A DNA stretch of 64,000 nt from Hyphomicrobiales bacterium. Its GTDB lineage: Bacteria; Pseudomonadota; Alphaproteobacteria; Rhizobiales; Rhizobiaceae. Shown here piece by piece: positions 9,412 through 17,769 of the stretch. Location of the stretch: positions 62,001 to 126,000 of the forward strand of contig UEIF01000020.1 in assembly GCA_900468805.1 (NCBI GenBank), in the 5' to 3' direction. Below the pieces are notes generated by a model, which saw nothing but the letters and a program-made list of their open reading frames with translations, was not told where the DNA came from and searched no databases. The position numbers and the translations under genes are program-made. Positions within the stretch are counted from its first letter, which is position 1, and every line of letters begins with the position of its first letter.

Positions 9412-10248
9412 ATGAGTTTCATGGTCGATACGATTACGCGAAATATAGAGACATCCCATTGCAGGATCGCAACCGAAATGACGGCAGGAACGGGCATGGA
9501 CGTCGTCCTCATTCACGGAAATTCTTCTTGTCGCGGGGTCTTCGAACGGCAAATGAAGTCAGGGCTTGGCGAAACCTACCGCCTGATTTGTTTGGACCTG
9601 CCAGGACACGGTCGATCAGGCGATGCATATGAAAAGGAGAGAACCTATCCTCTGCCCGGTCTGGCCGACGCCGCCCTCGAAGTGCTCGACGCGCTGGGTG
9701 TTCGAAAACCTGTTTTATTGGGATGGTCGCTCGGTGGTCATGTGGCAATCGAGATGATATCGCGTCGAAAGGATTTCCGTGGGCTCTTCATCACTGGTAC
9801 ACCGCCTGTGGGCGAGAACATATCCGAAGGTTTTCGTGGCAACCTGCTAAAGGGACTTGCGGGGTCGTCAGCGTTTTCGCACGAGCAAGCAACCCAGTTT
9901 GCCGATCGCGTGTTCGATAGCGCGGCGACACCTGAGTTGGCGCGAGCAGCAGCCAGAACCGATGGCGATTTTCGTACCACGCTGTTTTCTCAGGCGCGCA
10001 TGGCAGAAAAGAGCAATCAGCGCGAGGTGGTGAGTTCGACCAAAACGCTTACCGCTGTTGTCAACGGTGCTGCGGATCCGGTCATTGATCTCGATTATGT
10101 TGACCGCGTTCCCTATGCCAACTTGTGGCGCAAAAGGTGCTTTAGGATCGATTTCGCCGGGCACGCGCCGTTCCTGCAAACGAGCGCCGTGTTCAATCAT
10201 TATGTCGCGGAATTCCTCCAGGACATTGAGCGCGCCGGGCAAAGCTGA
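9412..10248 (+). CDS. Alpha/beta hydrolase, possible C-C bond hydrolase of a meta-cleavage pathway
   Basis: A 278-residue single-domain hydrolase. HGNSSC at 35-40 is the oxyanion loop, DLPGHGRS at 62-69 the usual second motif and GWSLGG the nucleophile elbow with S106. The acid is probably in NGAADPVID, and the histidine in FAGHAPFLQ near residue 250. No signal peptide is seen, so it is cytoplasmic. With an extradiol dioxygenase upstream and a fumarylacetoacetase-type enzyme downstream it may cleave a ring-fission product (MhpC/TodF-like role). Similar sequences also include haloperoxidase-like esterases, so the substrate is open. An internal ATG 28 codons in is a less likely alternative start. 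Confidence 0.75.
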   Translation: MSFMVDTITRNIETSHCRIATEMTAGTGMDVVLIHGNSSCRGVFERQMKSGLGETYRLICLDLPGHGRSGDAYEKERTYPLPGLADAALEVLDALGVRKPVLLGWSLGGHVAIEMISRRKDFRGLFITGTPPVGENISEGFRGNLLKGLAGSSAFSHEQATQFADRVFDSAATPELARAAARTDGDFRTTLFSQARMAEKSNQREVVSSTKTLTAVVNGAADPVIDLDYVDRVPYANLWRKRCFRIDFAGHAPFLQTSAVFNHYVAEFLQDIERAGQS

Positions 10249-10502
10249 CCTTTCACTGCGATCCTCTACCCGCCGTTGTGACAAGCCGAAAGGAGCAGGC
10301 CGCAACGATCTGGGCGCGGTAATTTGGCGGCCTGCCCCCTGACGCTGATCGCGGTTGTCATCGCGACCCGCCTGAATGCCCACGCGGCTTTTGCTATCCC
10401 AGGCAACCGGCTTGCCGGCTTTTTTCCGCGCACTCCTATGCGCGGCCAGTCGACGGGTCGACAGCATCGAGACAGACATCGTTTCCACAGAAGGATCCTA
10501 AA

Positions 10503-11417
10503 ATGAAACTTGGCATGAATAGCGGCCGGGCAGTCGGCTTCGATCCGAAGGTCGGCACCTGGCGCAAAATCGAACACCCGCGCTCGGACAACCTGCTGCG
10601 GCTGCTATCCTTGGAACCCGGCGAGCTCGCCAAATGCATGGGCCAGCGCGCCGATCCTCCCCACGGTTTGCCGTTCAGTCCCGGGTCGCTTCGATCTTTT
10701 GCTCTGTGGGAGAGGCACATGACGCGCGCCGCCAAGGGGATGGTCTCGCGTTTCGGTTCCCCCTTGCTGAAATCTCTTGCGGCGGGTCATGAACGGCTCA
10801 CCGGTAGGCTGATAGCGCCCATGCGACCCCGCCCGAATTACTATCGTTTCCCACAATACTATATGGGCAACCATCGCTCACTAATTGAAGATGGGCAGGA
10901 GCTGCCATGGCCGTCATTTTCGGAGGTCGTGGATTTCGAACTCGAAATCGGCATGGTCATCGCTAGGCAAGTGCGCGACTGCACGCCAAGCGAAGGCCTT
11001 TCGTCGATCGGCGGCTTCTGTATCGTCAACGATTGGACCGCTCGCGACGTGCAGTGGGACGACACGCGACGGGGGACGTTCGGCGGTGTCGTCAAAGCAA
11101 AGACCTTTGCTGGCTCAATTGGCGCCGTCGTCGTGACTACCGACGAGATATTGCCGAGGTTTAACCGGTTAACGGGCAAGGTCCGTGTCAACGGAGACAC
11201 TTGGTGCACAGGGTCCACCGAGGAAACCCAGTATACCCTTGGCGAAGCCGTCTCCTACGCCGCAATGGGAGAGACGGTCCATCCCGGGGATCTCCTGACG
11301 ACTGGGACGCTTCCGTGTTGCTGCGGCCTCGAGATTGGGCGTTTCCCCAGTCGAGGCGACGAAGTTCAACTCGAGATCGATGGAATGGGGACGTTGACTA
11401 ACCGAATTGGATATTAG
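10503..11417 (+). CDS. Fumarylacetoacetate hydrolase family enzyme
   Basis: A 304-residue protein whose C-terminal two thirds form the FAH domain. E146 and E148 in DFELEIG and D177 in NDWTARD are the metal-binding residues, and GVVKAKTF and TTGTLP are the expected later motifs. Members hydrolyse or decarboxylate 2-oxo acids at the end of aromatic degradation, for example acylpyruvates and 4-oxalocrotonate. The first 110 residues are an N-terminal domain of the FAA hydrolase type. The start follows AAGGA at about seven bases. It lies 254 bases downstream of the alpha/beta hydrolase on the same strand and probably serves the same pathway. Confidence 0.82.
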   Translation: MKLGMNSGRAVGFDPKVGTWRKIEHPRSDNLLRLLSLEPGELAKCMGQRADPPHGLPFSPGSLRSFALWERHMTRAAKGMVSRFGSPLLKSLAAGHERLTGRLIAPMRPRPNYYRFPQYYMGNHRSLIEDGQELPWPSFSEVVDFELEIGMVIARQVRDCTPSEGLSSIGGFCIVNDWTARDVQWDDTRRGTFGGVVKAKTFAGSIGAVVVTTDEILPRFNRLTGKVRVNGDTWCTGSTEETQYTLGEAVSYAAMGETVHPGDLLTTGTLPCCCGLEIGRFPSRGDEVQLEIDGMGTLTNRIGY

Positions 11418-11946
11418 CCGTAGTCAATGCGATGACGTGGCTGTTAGCTTTGCAAAGGCCGAAATCCAATGGCGGCCGGTCGTTGCCTCAAGCCCTCAGC
11501 ATCCTGCGATGGTCGACAACGGCATGGATGCCGAAGGGATTGGTACAGTATCTAAAGCCAGATTGTACGACGTTGGCCAACTGCCTTCGATGGGGCATCT
11601 GCGCCACTGATCTTGATCTCCCACAGTATTGAGACGGGCATCACGACTAAGCCAGTATTCTCGCGCAAGCAGCCTGCGCTTAACCTATATGAGGCGAGCT
11701 GACCATTTGCTTCTCAAGCCGGCGGTTAGCTTGTCCGGCACGATCGGCGGATGCTGCGACGCCTGGACAAGCAGTCTGCTCGTGAGCCCGACTTGCCGGA
11801 CTGTTGACGACCGAGCAGTACGTATCCAGACCTCGTTGAGGCACTACATGAGCGACATCACACAGGCCTATAGGTTCTAAATACATTACAACTATCAAAT
11901 TTATCATTTGCCAAAAGCGAGTGCTGGGTATACCTCATCCTATAGA
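11418..11946. other. Intergenic region upstream of the GAF regulator; nothing convincing
   Basis: A 529-base gap. Frames up to about 83 codons exist (for example 11629-11880), but none has a good start signal or recognisable domain. The last 70 bases before the regulator are AT-rich (11876-11910) and are the likely promoter region. Confidence 0.3.
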
Positions 11947-13065
11947 ATGGAGAATGTGACCTTGGACGAGATTCTCACCACGGCTAGGGCGGCCAAATTA
12001 CTCGGCATATCGGTGCGGACGGCGCAGCTTTGGGTTGAAACCGGGGAGATACCGTCGTGGAAGACTCCCGGTGGGCACCGGCGCATTCCAAGAGCTGCCA
12101 TTGTCGACATACTCGCATCGAGACAGTCTAAGGTCACGCCGCGCGCTATCGCCGTTGTCGTGGCGCGTCCAGAAAATGCGAACGCCTGGCGGGCCTTATC
12201 GGCGCATGGATACATTGTAAAGATCCTGGGGGATTCGTTGGCCGCAGCCATTGCGATCGGCGAGTCCCTGCCCGATCTAATTGTCATCGAAAACGACGAT
12301 GGCCATGAGCGGGTCAGATTAGCGGAGAGGCTCTGCGAAGATCCGCTTCTTTTATCCTCAGTGACGGTCTTGCGAACCAAGGCCGGGCCTGCTCCTTCCG
12401 GCCTCAAGAAAAGGCAGCCCTTTGCAATCAATATCGACGAGCCAGTCGAGGTCGCCATCGAGGCGATCCTCAAGCATATCGGCGATCGACCGCCGGCCGC
12501 GGCCACCGGTCTGACATACCCTGTGCCGTCAAACGAGGGCGACCGCCTAGAGGCTGTCAAGGCGTCAGGCTTGCTCTATTCGCCTCGCGAACCGGTCTTC
12601 GATGGATTGATCGACATGGCGATCCGCGTTTTCCAAGCGCCGATGGCAATGTTTACCCTGCTGACTTCTACCGAGCAGTGGTTTAAGGCCAAGGCTGGAT
12701 ATGACGGTGAACTGACGCCGCGTGAATGGTCTTTCTGTAACTATACTTTGACGGCCAACGAACTGACGGTCCTGAATGATCTTCCAAGCGATCCTCGTTT
12801 CAAGGACAATCCAACGCTTGGTGCGCCCCACTGCTTTCGTTTTTATGCCGGCGCTCCCGTTCGCGATGAAAACGGGTTTGCTTTGGGTTCCATCTGCATC
12901 ATCGATCGCGTCGCACGCGAGTTCGGCGCGGAAGATCGCGCTGCGCTGATGGCGCTGGCTGATGCAGCGTCGCAGACCATTAAGTCACGCTCGCAAGAGC
13001 GCCAGCTTCGCCATATGCAGATCAAGGCACGCGGCGGTTGGGATGTGGATTTTCCTAGACGCTAG
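11947..13065 (+). CDS. Three-part regulator: excisionase/MerR-type HTH, receiver-like region, GAF domain
   Basis: About 372 residues. The N-terminus is a helix-turn-helix of the excisionase/MerR type (TTARAAKLLGISVRTAQLWV, then TPGGHRRI). Residues about 65-180 look like a receiver-fold region without clear phospho-acceptor residues. From about 205 onwards is a GAF domain of the kind found before signalling outputs (SFCNYTL, LPSDPRF, FRFYAGAPV, GSICIID). The protein probably binds DNA and senses a small molecule. The start is uncertain: ATG at 11947, or a GTG/TTG shortly downstream after GGAGAATG. It sits between catabolic genes and a P450 and may control either. Confidence 0.7.
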   Translation: MENVTLDEILTTARAAKLLGISVRTAQLWVETGEIPSWKTPGGHRRIPRAAIVDILASRQSKVTPRAIAVVVARPENANAWRALSAHGYIVKILGDSLAAAIAIGESLPDLIVIENDDGHERVRLAERLCEDPLLLSSVTVLRTKAGPAPSGLKKRQPFAINIDEPVEVAIEAILKHIGDRPPAAATGLTYPVPSNEGDRLEAVKASGLLYSPREPVFDGLIDMAIRVFQAPMAMFTLLTSTEQWFKAKAGYDGELTPREWSFCNYTLTANELTVLNDLPSDPRFKDNPTLGAPHCFRFYAGAPVRDENGFALGSICIIDRVAREFGAEDRAALMALADAASQTIKSRSQERQLRHMQIKARGGWDVDFPRR

Positions 13066-13613
13066 CGCTCCAATCCCCAACCGGGCGATCTGGCCTTGTT
13101 GACGCCCGTCGCTCGCTGAACCTCTCGAGAGAAGCGAGCATCTGACACGCATCTGTTGTCCGGCGTTTCGCTTTGGGGAGGCACTATTACAAACCCCTCC
13201 GGGTGACGCTTCGCGCTACATGCGCGCGTCACTACCGGAAGGAGTTTGAAGGCTATCAAATGGTCCAGCTTGCGAACGTGCCCATGCGCATGCCGATTGC
13301 AAGGCGTGCGCTATAAGCGTTGCTTGTCGTTGCCAAGGATTTCATCGCATAGCCTGAAGGTTTCGCGAGGCTGTCATGGCTTCTTCTCCAAAGGACTTCC
13401 ATCGTAGTCCTCGACTTCAACATGGACCGTTGAACCTGCAGTGGGCGCCGAACACGGCGATGTCCGGAGGCTTGGATAACTGATGAGGTTACAAACGTAA
13501 CGAAACCGCTCGTCGCCGTGGCTTGAAAATGATAAAATTGATAGATATGATATTTCTGAGATCTTTAGATCATTTTCTCGGCCATGATCCTTGGCCATTC
13601 GGATGGAGATATC
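13066..13613. other. Intergenic region upstream of the P450 gene
   Basis: A 548-base gap without a supported gene. It contains a long near-palindrome at 13190-13248. An AT-rich stretch at about 13540-13580 is the likely P450 promoter. The P450 ribosome binding site is GATGGAGATATC immediately before 13614. Confidence 0.35.
13190..13248. repeat. Long near-perfect inverted repeat (intergenic stem-loop)
   Basis: The left arm CAAACCCCTCCGG-GTGACGC (13190-13209) pairs with the right arm GCGTCAC-TA-CCGGAAGGAGTTTG (13226-13248), with only one mismatch and small bulges. The loop holds a secondary GCGC-TACAT-GCGC stem. No T-run follows, so a simple intrinsic terminator is unlikely. It may be a mobile intergenic palindrome of the kind scattered in rhizobial genomes. 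No second copy was noticed in this window. Confidence 0.6.
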
Positions 13614-14792
13614 ATGCTGACAATCGCAGAAATGAATGCCAATCCCCATGCGACCCTCGCTCGCTGGCGCAAAGAAGCCCCTGTTGTCGATTATGAAGGC
13701 GGCGGCATGTTCGTTCTTGGCCATGACGACGTCCTGAGTTTGAGTTCAGATCCGCGAGTCGTCGCCACGGGGACCGCGTTGCCGGAATCGCGCGGGGTTA
13801 CGTCCGGTGCACTTCATGACATTTTCAAGCTTGGCATGCTCACCGCGAACGGCTCTGAGCACCAGGGGCGGCGATCGATCATATCGCGCGCTTTGGCGAG
13901 CGTGTTGATTGGTGATCTGCGAAGAAACGTCCGCTCAGCGACGGAAAACCTCATTGATGTCGCGTACGAGGGTGGAAGTGCGGAATTCGTTAGTCACTTT
14001 GCAAACAAGATTCCGGTATTGACCCTCGCTGGTCTTTTTGGGGTGGAAGAGCCTGACCGACAGGGTTTCGTGAATCGCGTCGAGGAATTGGGCCGGTTTT
14101 TTGCACCTACCTCGACGGATGCCGACATCGCGGTATCTTTTGCTGCCGCTGAATATCTGCGGGACTATTTTGAGTTCAGGTTCCGCGAAATCAACGTGAA
14201 CAAAAAAACCGACTTCCTGTCCGCCGTGAGGGTGGCGGCAGAGGCAGAGCGTCTGGCTCCTGCCGAGATGGTGTTTCAGATAATCCAGATGATTTTGGGT
14301 GGCACTGAATCTGTCCGCGCTTCACTATCTGCGCAGATCTCTCTTCTGCTTCAACATCGTAATCAATGGAATTCGCTGTGTGGGAATACCAGCCTGGTGC
14401 CCGCTGCAGTGAGTGAGGCTTTGCGCTTTGAACCTGGTATCGCAGGCCTGGTGCGGGCAACCGCCGAGCCAGTTGAGCTGCACGGAGCCACTCTGCCCGC
14501 CAATACTCTGGTCATCCTTTCTACACTGTCTGCGCTGCGCGACGAAAAGGTCTTTAAGCGCCCGAACGTGTTCGATATCCATCGTGACGACCTCCCAAGG
14601 CTTCATCTGGTGTTCGGTGCGGGCGCCCATCGGTGCGTTGCCGATCATTTCGCTCGCGCCGAGCTTGAAGAAGCCCTCAGCGTGTTTGTGACGCGCCTGC
14701 CAAATCTCAAGCTCGAGGATATCCCGATCTTTAACGGGCACGTCTTCATTCGCACTCCGAGCAGTTTCTGCGTCAGTTGGGCGAAAAATTAA
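13614..14792 (+). CDS. Cytochrome P450
   Basis: A soluble bacterial P450 monooxygenase of 392 residues. C341 in FGAGAHRCVA is the heme ligand, E268/R271 in SEALR form the ExxR pair, and the I-helix motif is LGGTES at 228-233, with E232-S233 in the place of the usual acid-threonine pair. The ATG at 13614 follows GGAG; an ATG 30 bases upstream in frame has no such site. No ferredoxin or reductase gene is adjacent, so electron partners must be elsewhere. The substrate is unknown. The nearby regulator and aromatic genes make a catabolic or specialised-metabolite oxidation plausible. Confidence 0.9.
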   Translation: MLTIAEMNANPHATLARWRKEAPVVDYEGGGMFVLGHDDVLSLSSDPRVVATGTALPESRGVTSGALHDIFKLGMLTANGSEHQGRRSIISRALASVLIGDLRRNVRSATENLIDVAYEGGSAEFVSHFANKIPVLTLAGLFGVEEPDRQGFVNRVEELGRFFAPTSTDADIAVSFAAAEYLRDYFEFRFREINVNKKTDFLSAVRVAAEAERLAPAEMVFQIIQMILGGTESVRASLSAQISLLLQHRNQWNSLCGNTSLVPAAVSEALRFEPGIAGLVRATAEPVELHGATLPANTLVILSTLSALRDEKVFKRPNVFDIHRDDLPRLHLVFGAGAHRCVADHFARAELEEALSVFVTRLPNLKLEDIPIFNGHVFIRTPSSFCVSWAKN

Positions 14793-15212
14793 CCCAAGCG
14801 CATGCTCGCTCGCAGGGCAGACCGATGGTCTCCGGCCACCACAGAGACTTCCTATGGCTGGCCGGGCGTTCGTCGCCGATATCTCCTGATTTAAGCGCTT
14901 TAACGCGCGGTCGAATGACCGCGCGAACACTACCGTGCAGGCACCGACAGGCTCTTGGGGCTTGCCTTGGTGAGCAGGCGGCTTAATGCGAAACCCTATG
15001 AGGGGCACAATCAGCGCGTGGGATCGGCAGGCGTAAGAAACTGCGTTGCCCCACCTGTACGGTGTCCGAGATTATTCGGCCGCCGGTGTTCAGCTATCAT
15101 TGGGCTGCACCGGCCACGGAAATACCGGAGCCGGGAACTCGAAAAAACGACAAAAACCGCATTTGGCTATAAAACCAGGGAGTAAAATTGCCGCCATTTG
15201 CAAGCAGCTCAG
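14793..15212. other. Intergenic region between P450 and the cysteine-hydrolase-like gene
   Basis: A 420-base gap between genes that face each other (plus-strand P450, minus-strand 15213-15707). Apart from the stem-loop at 14904-14925, preceded by the near-palindrome TTTAAGCGCTTTAA, nothing recognisable is seen. Confidence 0.3.
14904..14925. repeat. Perfect 9-bp stem-loop after the P450 gene
   Basis: CGCGCGGTC-GAAT-GACCGCGCG forms a perfect nine-base-pair stem with a four-base loop, 111 bases past the P450 stop. No T-run follows, so it may stabilise the mRNA end or be a repetitive palindrome rather than a classic terminator. Confidence 0.5.
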
Positions 15213-15707
15213 CTAGGTTTGCATCATCGAATAGACGAACCGCTTCTCCGCCACGTTGAAGATGTTCAGCCTAACTTGTCCGCTATTTCCATCCTTCCAA
15301 GACCAGCGCTTCAGGCTGGAGTCCCTTCGTAGCCAATGAAAGCCCACCTCGCTGGCTATCAACGCAACCAAGTAGGTTCCAGAGACATCATCTGGAGGGC
15401 ATTCAGGGGAACCCTCAGCATGGACAAGTCCATCCTCAATAGCGCCGGAAACCAGCCTATGCCGATAGTCTCCGGTTGCAGATAGTGATGCGACATTCCC
15501 GGACGCCCCGCCCGGGATGGCTCCTCCGATGGCGTTTGCCGGTTTCTGGTCATTCATCGCATAGGCGTAGCAATTTGCGTCGACACCCCAGTTCTCATGT
15601 ACCTCCGACGCACCGTACGGTTGCAAGTCAGAAAGACCGAAAGCTTGTCCTTGCCGCGACGACGACGTGCATCCGCACACGCGCTCGATCCATTCGAACG
15701 GCGTCAT
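15213..15707 (-). CDS. Small putative cysteine hydrolase, candidate secreted effector
   Basis: A 164-residue protein with no signal peptide. NCYAYAMND around C46 and GFHWLRRDS around H124, followed by a WSWKDG tail, match a widespread uncharacterised family. In that family the segments read NCYAYA... and ...FHWYR.D..G.WSHKPG, the layout of a papain-like or NlpC-like Cys-His hydrolase. This is from memory of the family, not a search. The ATG at 15707 follows GGAG at eight bases. It lies at the left border of the T6SS cluster with another orphan gene on the same strand, which makes a cell-wall or host-directed effector conceivable. No cognate immunity gene is evident. Confidence 0.55.
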   Translation of the reverse strand: MTPFEWIERVCGCTSSSRQGQAFGLSDLQPYGASEVHENWGVDANCYAYAMNDQKPANAIGGAIPGGASGNVASLSATGDYRHRLVSGAIEDGLVHAEGSPECPPDDVSGTYLVALIASEVGFHWLRRDSSLKRWSWKDGNSGQVRLNIFNVAEKRFVYSMMQT

Positions 15708-15988
15708 CCCACGGCCTCCGACAGATGCTTCTGTCGTGAGCGCCTGATCATTCGCGCCGGCGAAACCTGATTTTCTTCAGAGTGTTTCAGAAAGCTTTGG
15801 GCCTTCGATCTCATTATGGCTCTCTTTAATAGGCTGGCCTCGTGAGGTGCATTGTGCGAACTGCGGTCTCGGAGGAACTCTGAGTGCGAATTCGCCATTT
15901 TGCCATTTCGTCGTCCTCAGCGCGGAAGAGAAATTGCAGGGGGAAGCCGGGCGGATGCTGACCGCCCATCGCTTCGCAGCAATCAAAG

Positions 15989-17125
15989 TTACATGCTTTC
16001 CCTTGGTTTAGCAGGTTCTGCTGAACCCGAAGATTTTTGCGGAGTTCCAAAAAAATGCCGTGGGACCATCACCTGCGGTCTGAAAAGTCCATTGACCAGA
16101 TTGTTGAGATCAAGCGCTCCGCTGGCCACCTTTTCAAGGATCTTGTTGCGTCGCTCCTCTCCGACTTCCCGCAATTGGTCGATAATCGATAATAAAAGTC
16201 CTTCCTTCATCGAGGATCCGAGGAATACGCATGTATTTCCTTTGTCCGTCTTTCGCATGGAATTAATATAATCGCGCTCAAGACCGGTTAGGATGCCGGG
16301 TATCCATTTCTCAACGTCCCAATTGTTATGATCGGTTTCGAAATCCAACAGGTTCATCCAGCAACACGACACAAAAACGGGATCATCAATAGCAAATCGC
16401 ATCCCAACCTCGCCGAAGCGGCTTTTGGTCTTTTTTGGTTCTGCTCCTGTCTCCAGTGAGAAGAACACGAAGTCATCAGCTCCAGTTCGCATCAAGTCTA
16501 TCTGAGTGGTATTAGTTTCGTTAAACGATATAGCTCGTTCAATCAGTTTTTTCCGGGAATATATTTCTGCTTCTCCGGTTGATGGATTTATTATGTCTGC
16601 ATTCGTAAAATGCACTGCGTAAAACTCTTCTGTCATAGACCGGTAGAAGAATGCTCTTTCTTGTGACGAGAGAGCTGCCAACTTATGCTTGAGGTTAGCA
16701 ATGTTACGGTCAGATATCTCCCTAACGCCACTAAATATGTCGTTGACGTGTTCGAACTCTACATCGATGCCGTCCCACATTTGACCCTCGTGAACCATGC
16801 GCTTGTAGGTTGTATGTGCGGTTCCGCTCCGTAGGACCAGCGCTATTCGCTCCTCCCAGGGCGTGTGGCGAATCGCGTTTATCGCGGACTGCAACTCCGC
16901 TTTTCTTTCGTCCGTCAAACCGTCGTTCTCGCTAGCCGACGTTGCTCCGAAGCTTGGCTCAGGGTTCCCGAAATTCAATGTCATCGGAGCAGTAGGCGGT
17001 GGCTGAGACGTGGACCCCGTGACCGGTTCGACTGCCGTTGACGGATCGGGTTGGTCGACCTCGCCCGGTTTTTCGAAACAGCAACCGGAAACGGCGGCAA
17101 GCCAACCTTTCGCATGATTGTCCAT
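15989..17125 (-). CDS. Unidentified 378-residue protein with toxin-like motifs beside the T6SS
   Basis: Not recognised with confidence. The first 60 residues are proline/serine/threonine-rich and include a Cys-Cys pair (SGCCF), like an unstructured secretion or lipidation leader. The rest is a compact domain with VHFTNADI, an SRKKL segment and DDFVFFSLETG followed by KSRFGEVGMRF. That order (H-x-T, then aromatic strand) resembles some ADP-ribosyltransferase-fold toxins, but key residues cannot be assigned. The ATG at 17125 is chosen over a GTG at 17191 because it opens MDNHAKGW with GGGAG upstream, although the spacing is long. The gene is visibly AT-richer than the T6SS genes beside it, which suggests separate acquisition. 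Confidence 0.5.
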   Translation of the reverse strand: MDNHAKGWLAAVSGCCFEKPGEVDQPDPSTAVEPVTGSTSQPPPTAPMTLNFGNPEPSFGATSASENDGLTDERKAELQSAINAIRHTPWEERIALVLRSGTAHTTYKRMVHEGQMWDGIDVEFEHVNDIFSGVREISDRNIANLKHKLAALSSQERAFFYRSMTEEFYAVHFTNADIINPSTGEAEIYSRKKLIERAISFNETNTTQIDLMRTGADDFVFFSLETGAEPKKTKSRFGEVGMRFAIDDPVFVSCCWMNLLDFETDHNNWDVEKWIPGILTGLERDYINSMRKTDKGNTCVFLGSSMKEGLLLSIIDQLREVGEERRNKILEKVASGALDLNNLVNGLFRPQVMVPRHFFGTPQKSSGSAEPAKPRESM

Positions 17126-17769
17126 CCAATTCGGTGCTCCCACGTTTAGGCTTGGATAATGTTGTCGCGCGCCGTGCTGGATTCCATCCACGAGCTCTCG
17201 ACGTCAAATGCGTCCTTGAGTTGTCGTCGATGGCAGCGGGTGTGCGCAGTCAACTGCAGAATACTGCGACCAGTTTGTGAGCCTATTCGCATGAAAGGGA
17301 TCCGGCGCATGCGGATTTGATATGGCTGCCATCCAGAGTCGGTTGCGGTTGAACTCTTCAGGGTATCACGAGCGTTGCCGACGAAACCAGATCAAGGTGG
17401 GCCGCATGTGCGTCGCTCAAGCGGGTGACGAAGTTTCATGTCGATAACTGGCTATATCAACATCACACTCCATTACGGTAGCTGCATGTGCCTGCTGAGG
17501 CATCCTAACCCACGTGCTCGTCCACCCGAACGGCCGCGGCCCTAATCGAACTCGATCTGCATCAGACTGCGTATCCACAGGCTCGGAGGATCTTCATCCT
17601 GCCAAACGTGGAGGTGGTTGTTGTCGGTGAAAGTTTCGCTCCCGAGGTGGCAAGAGAATTCCGAAACTGTCATGTCCGCATATCAAACATGCATTTCAAT
17701 TAGGCCGTCGCCACACCTATCCTCCGTGCAGCTTGAACGTTTTGTAAGTGCAGCAGTGCGGTATGTTGG
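17126..17769. promoter_or_regulatory. Divergent region upstream of tssA, likely T6SS left-arm promoter
   Basis: A 640-base gap between the minus-strand orphan gene and tssA. No gene is supported. A TATCACG-N4-TTGCC sequence near 17364 resembles a sigma-54 promoter but lacks the essential GG of the -24 element, so I do not call it. No tts or nod box was found. Confidence 0.35.

Noticed and set aside
15770..15805. TTTCAGAAAGCTTTGGG resembling a tts box
   Set aside because: It points rightwards, away from the minus-strand genes here, and no plus-strand gene follows; several core bases differ.
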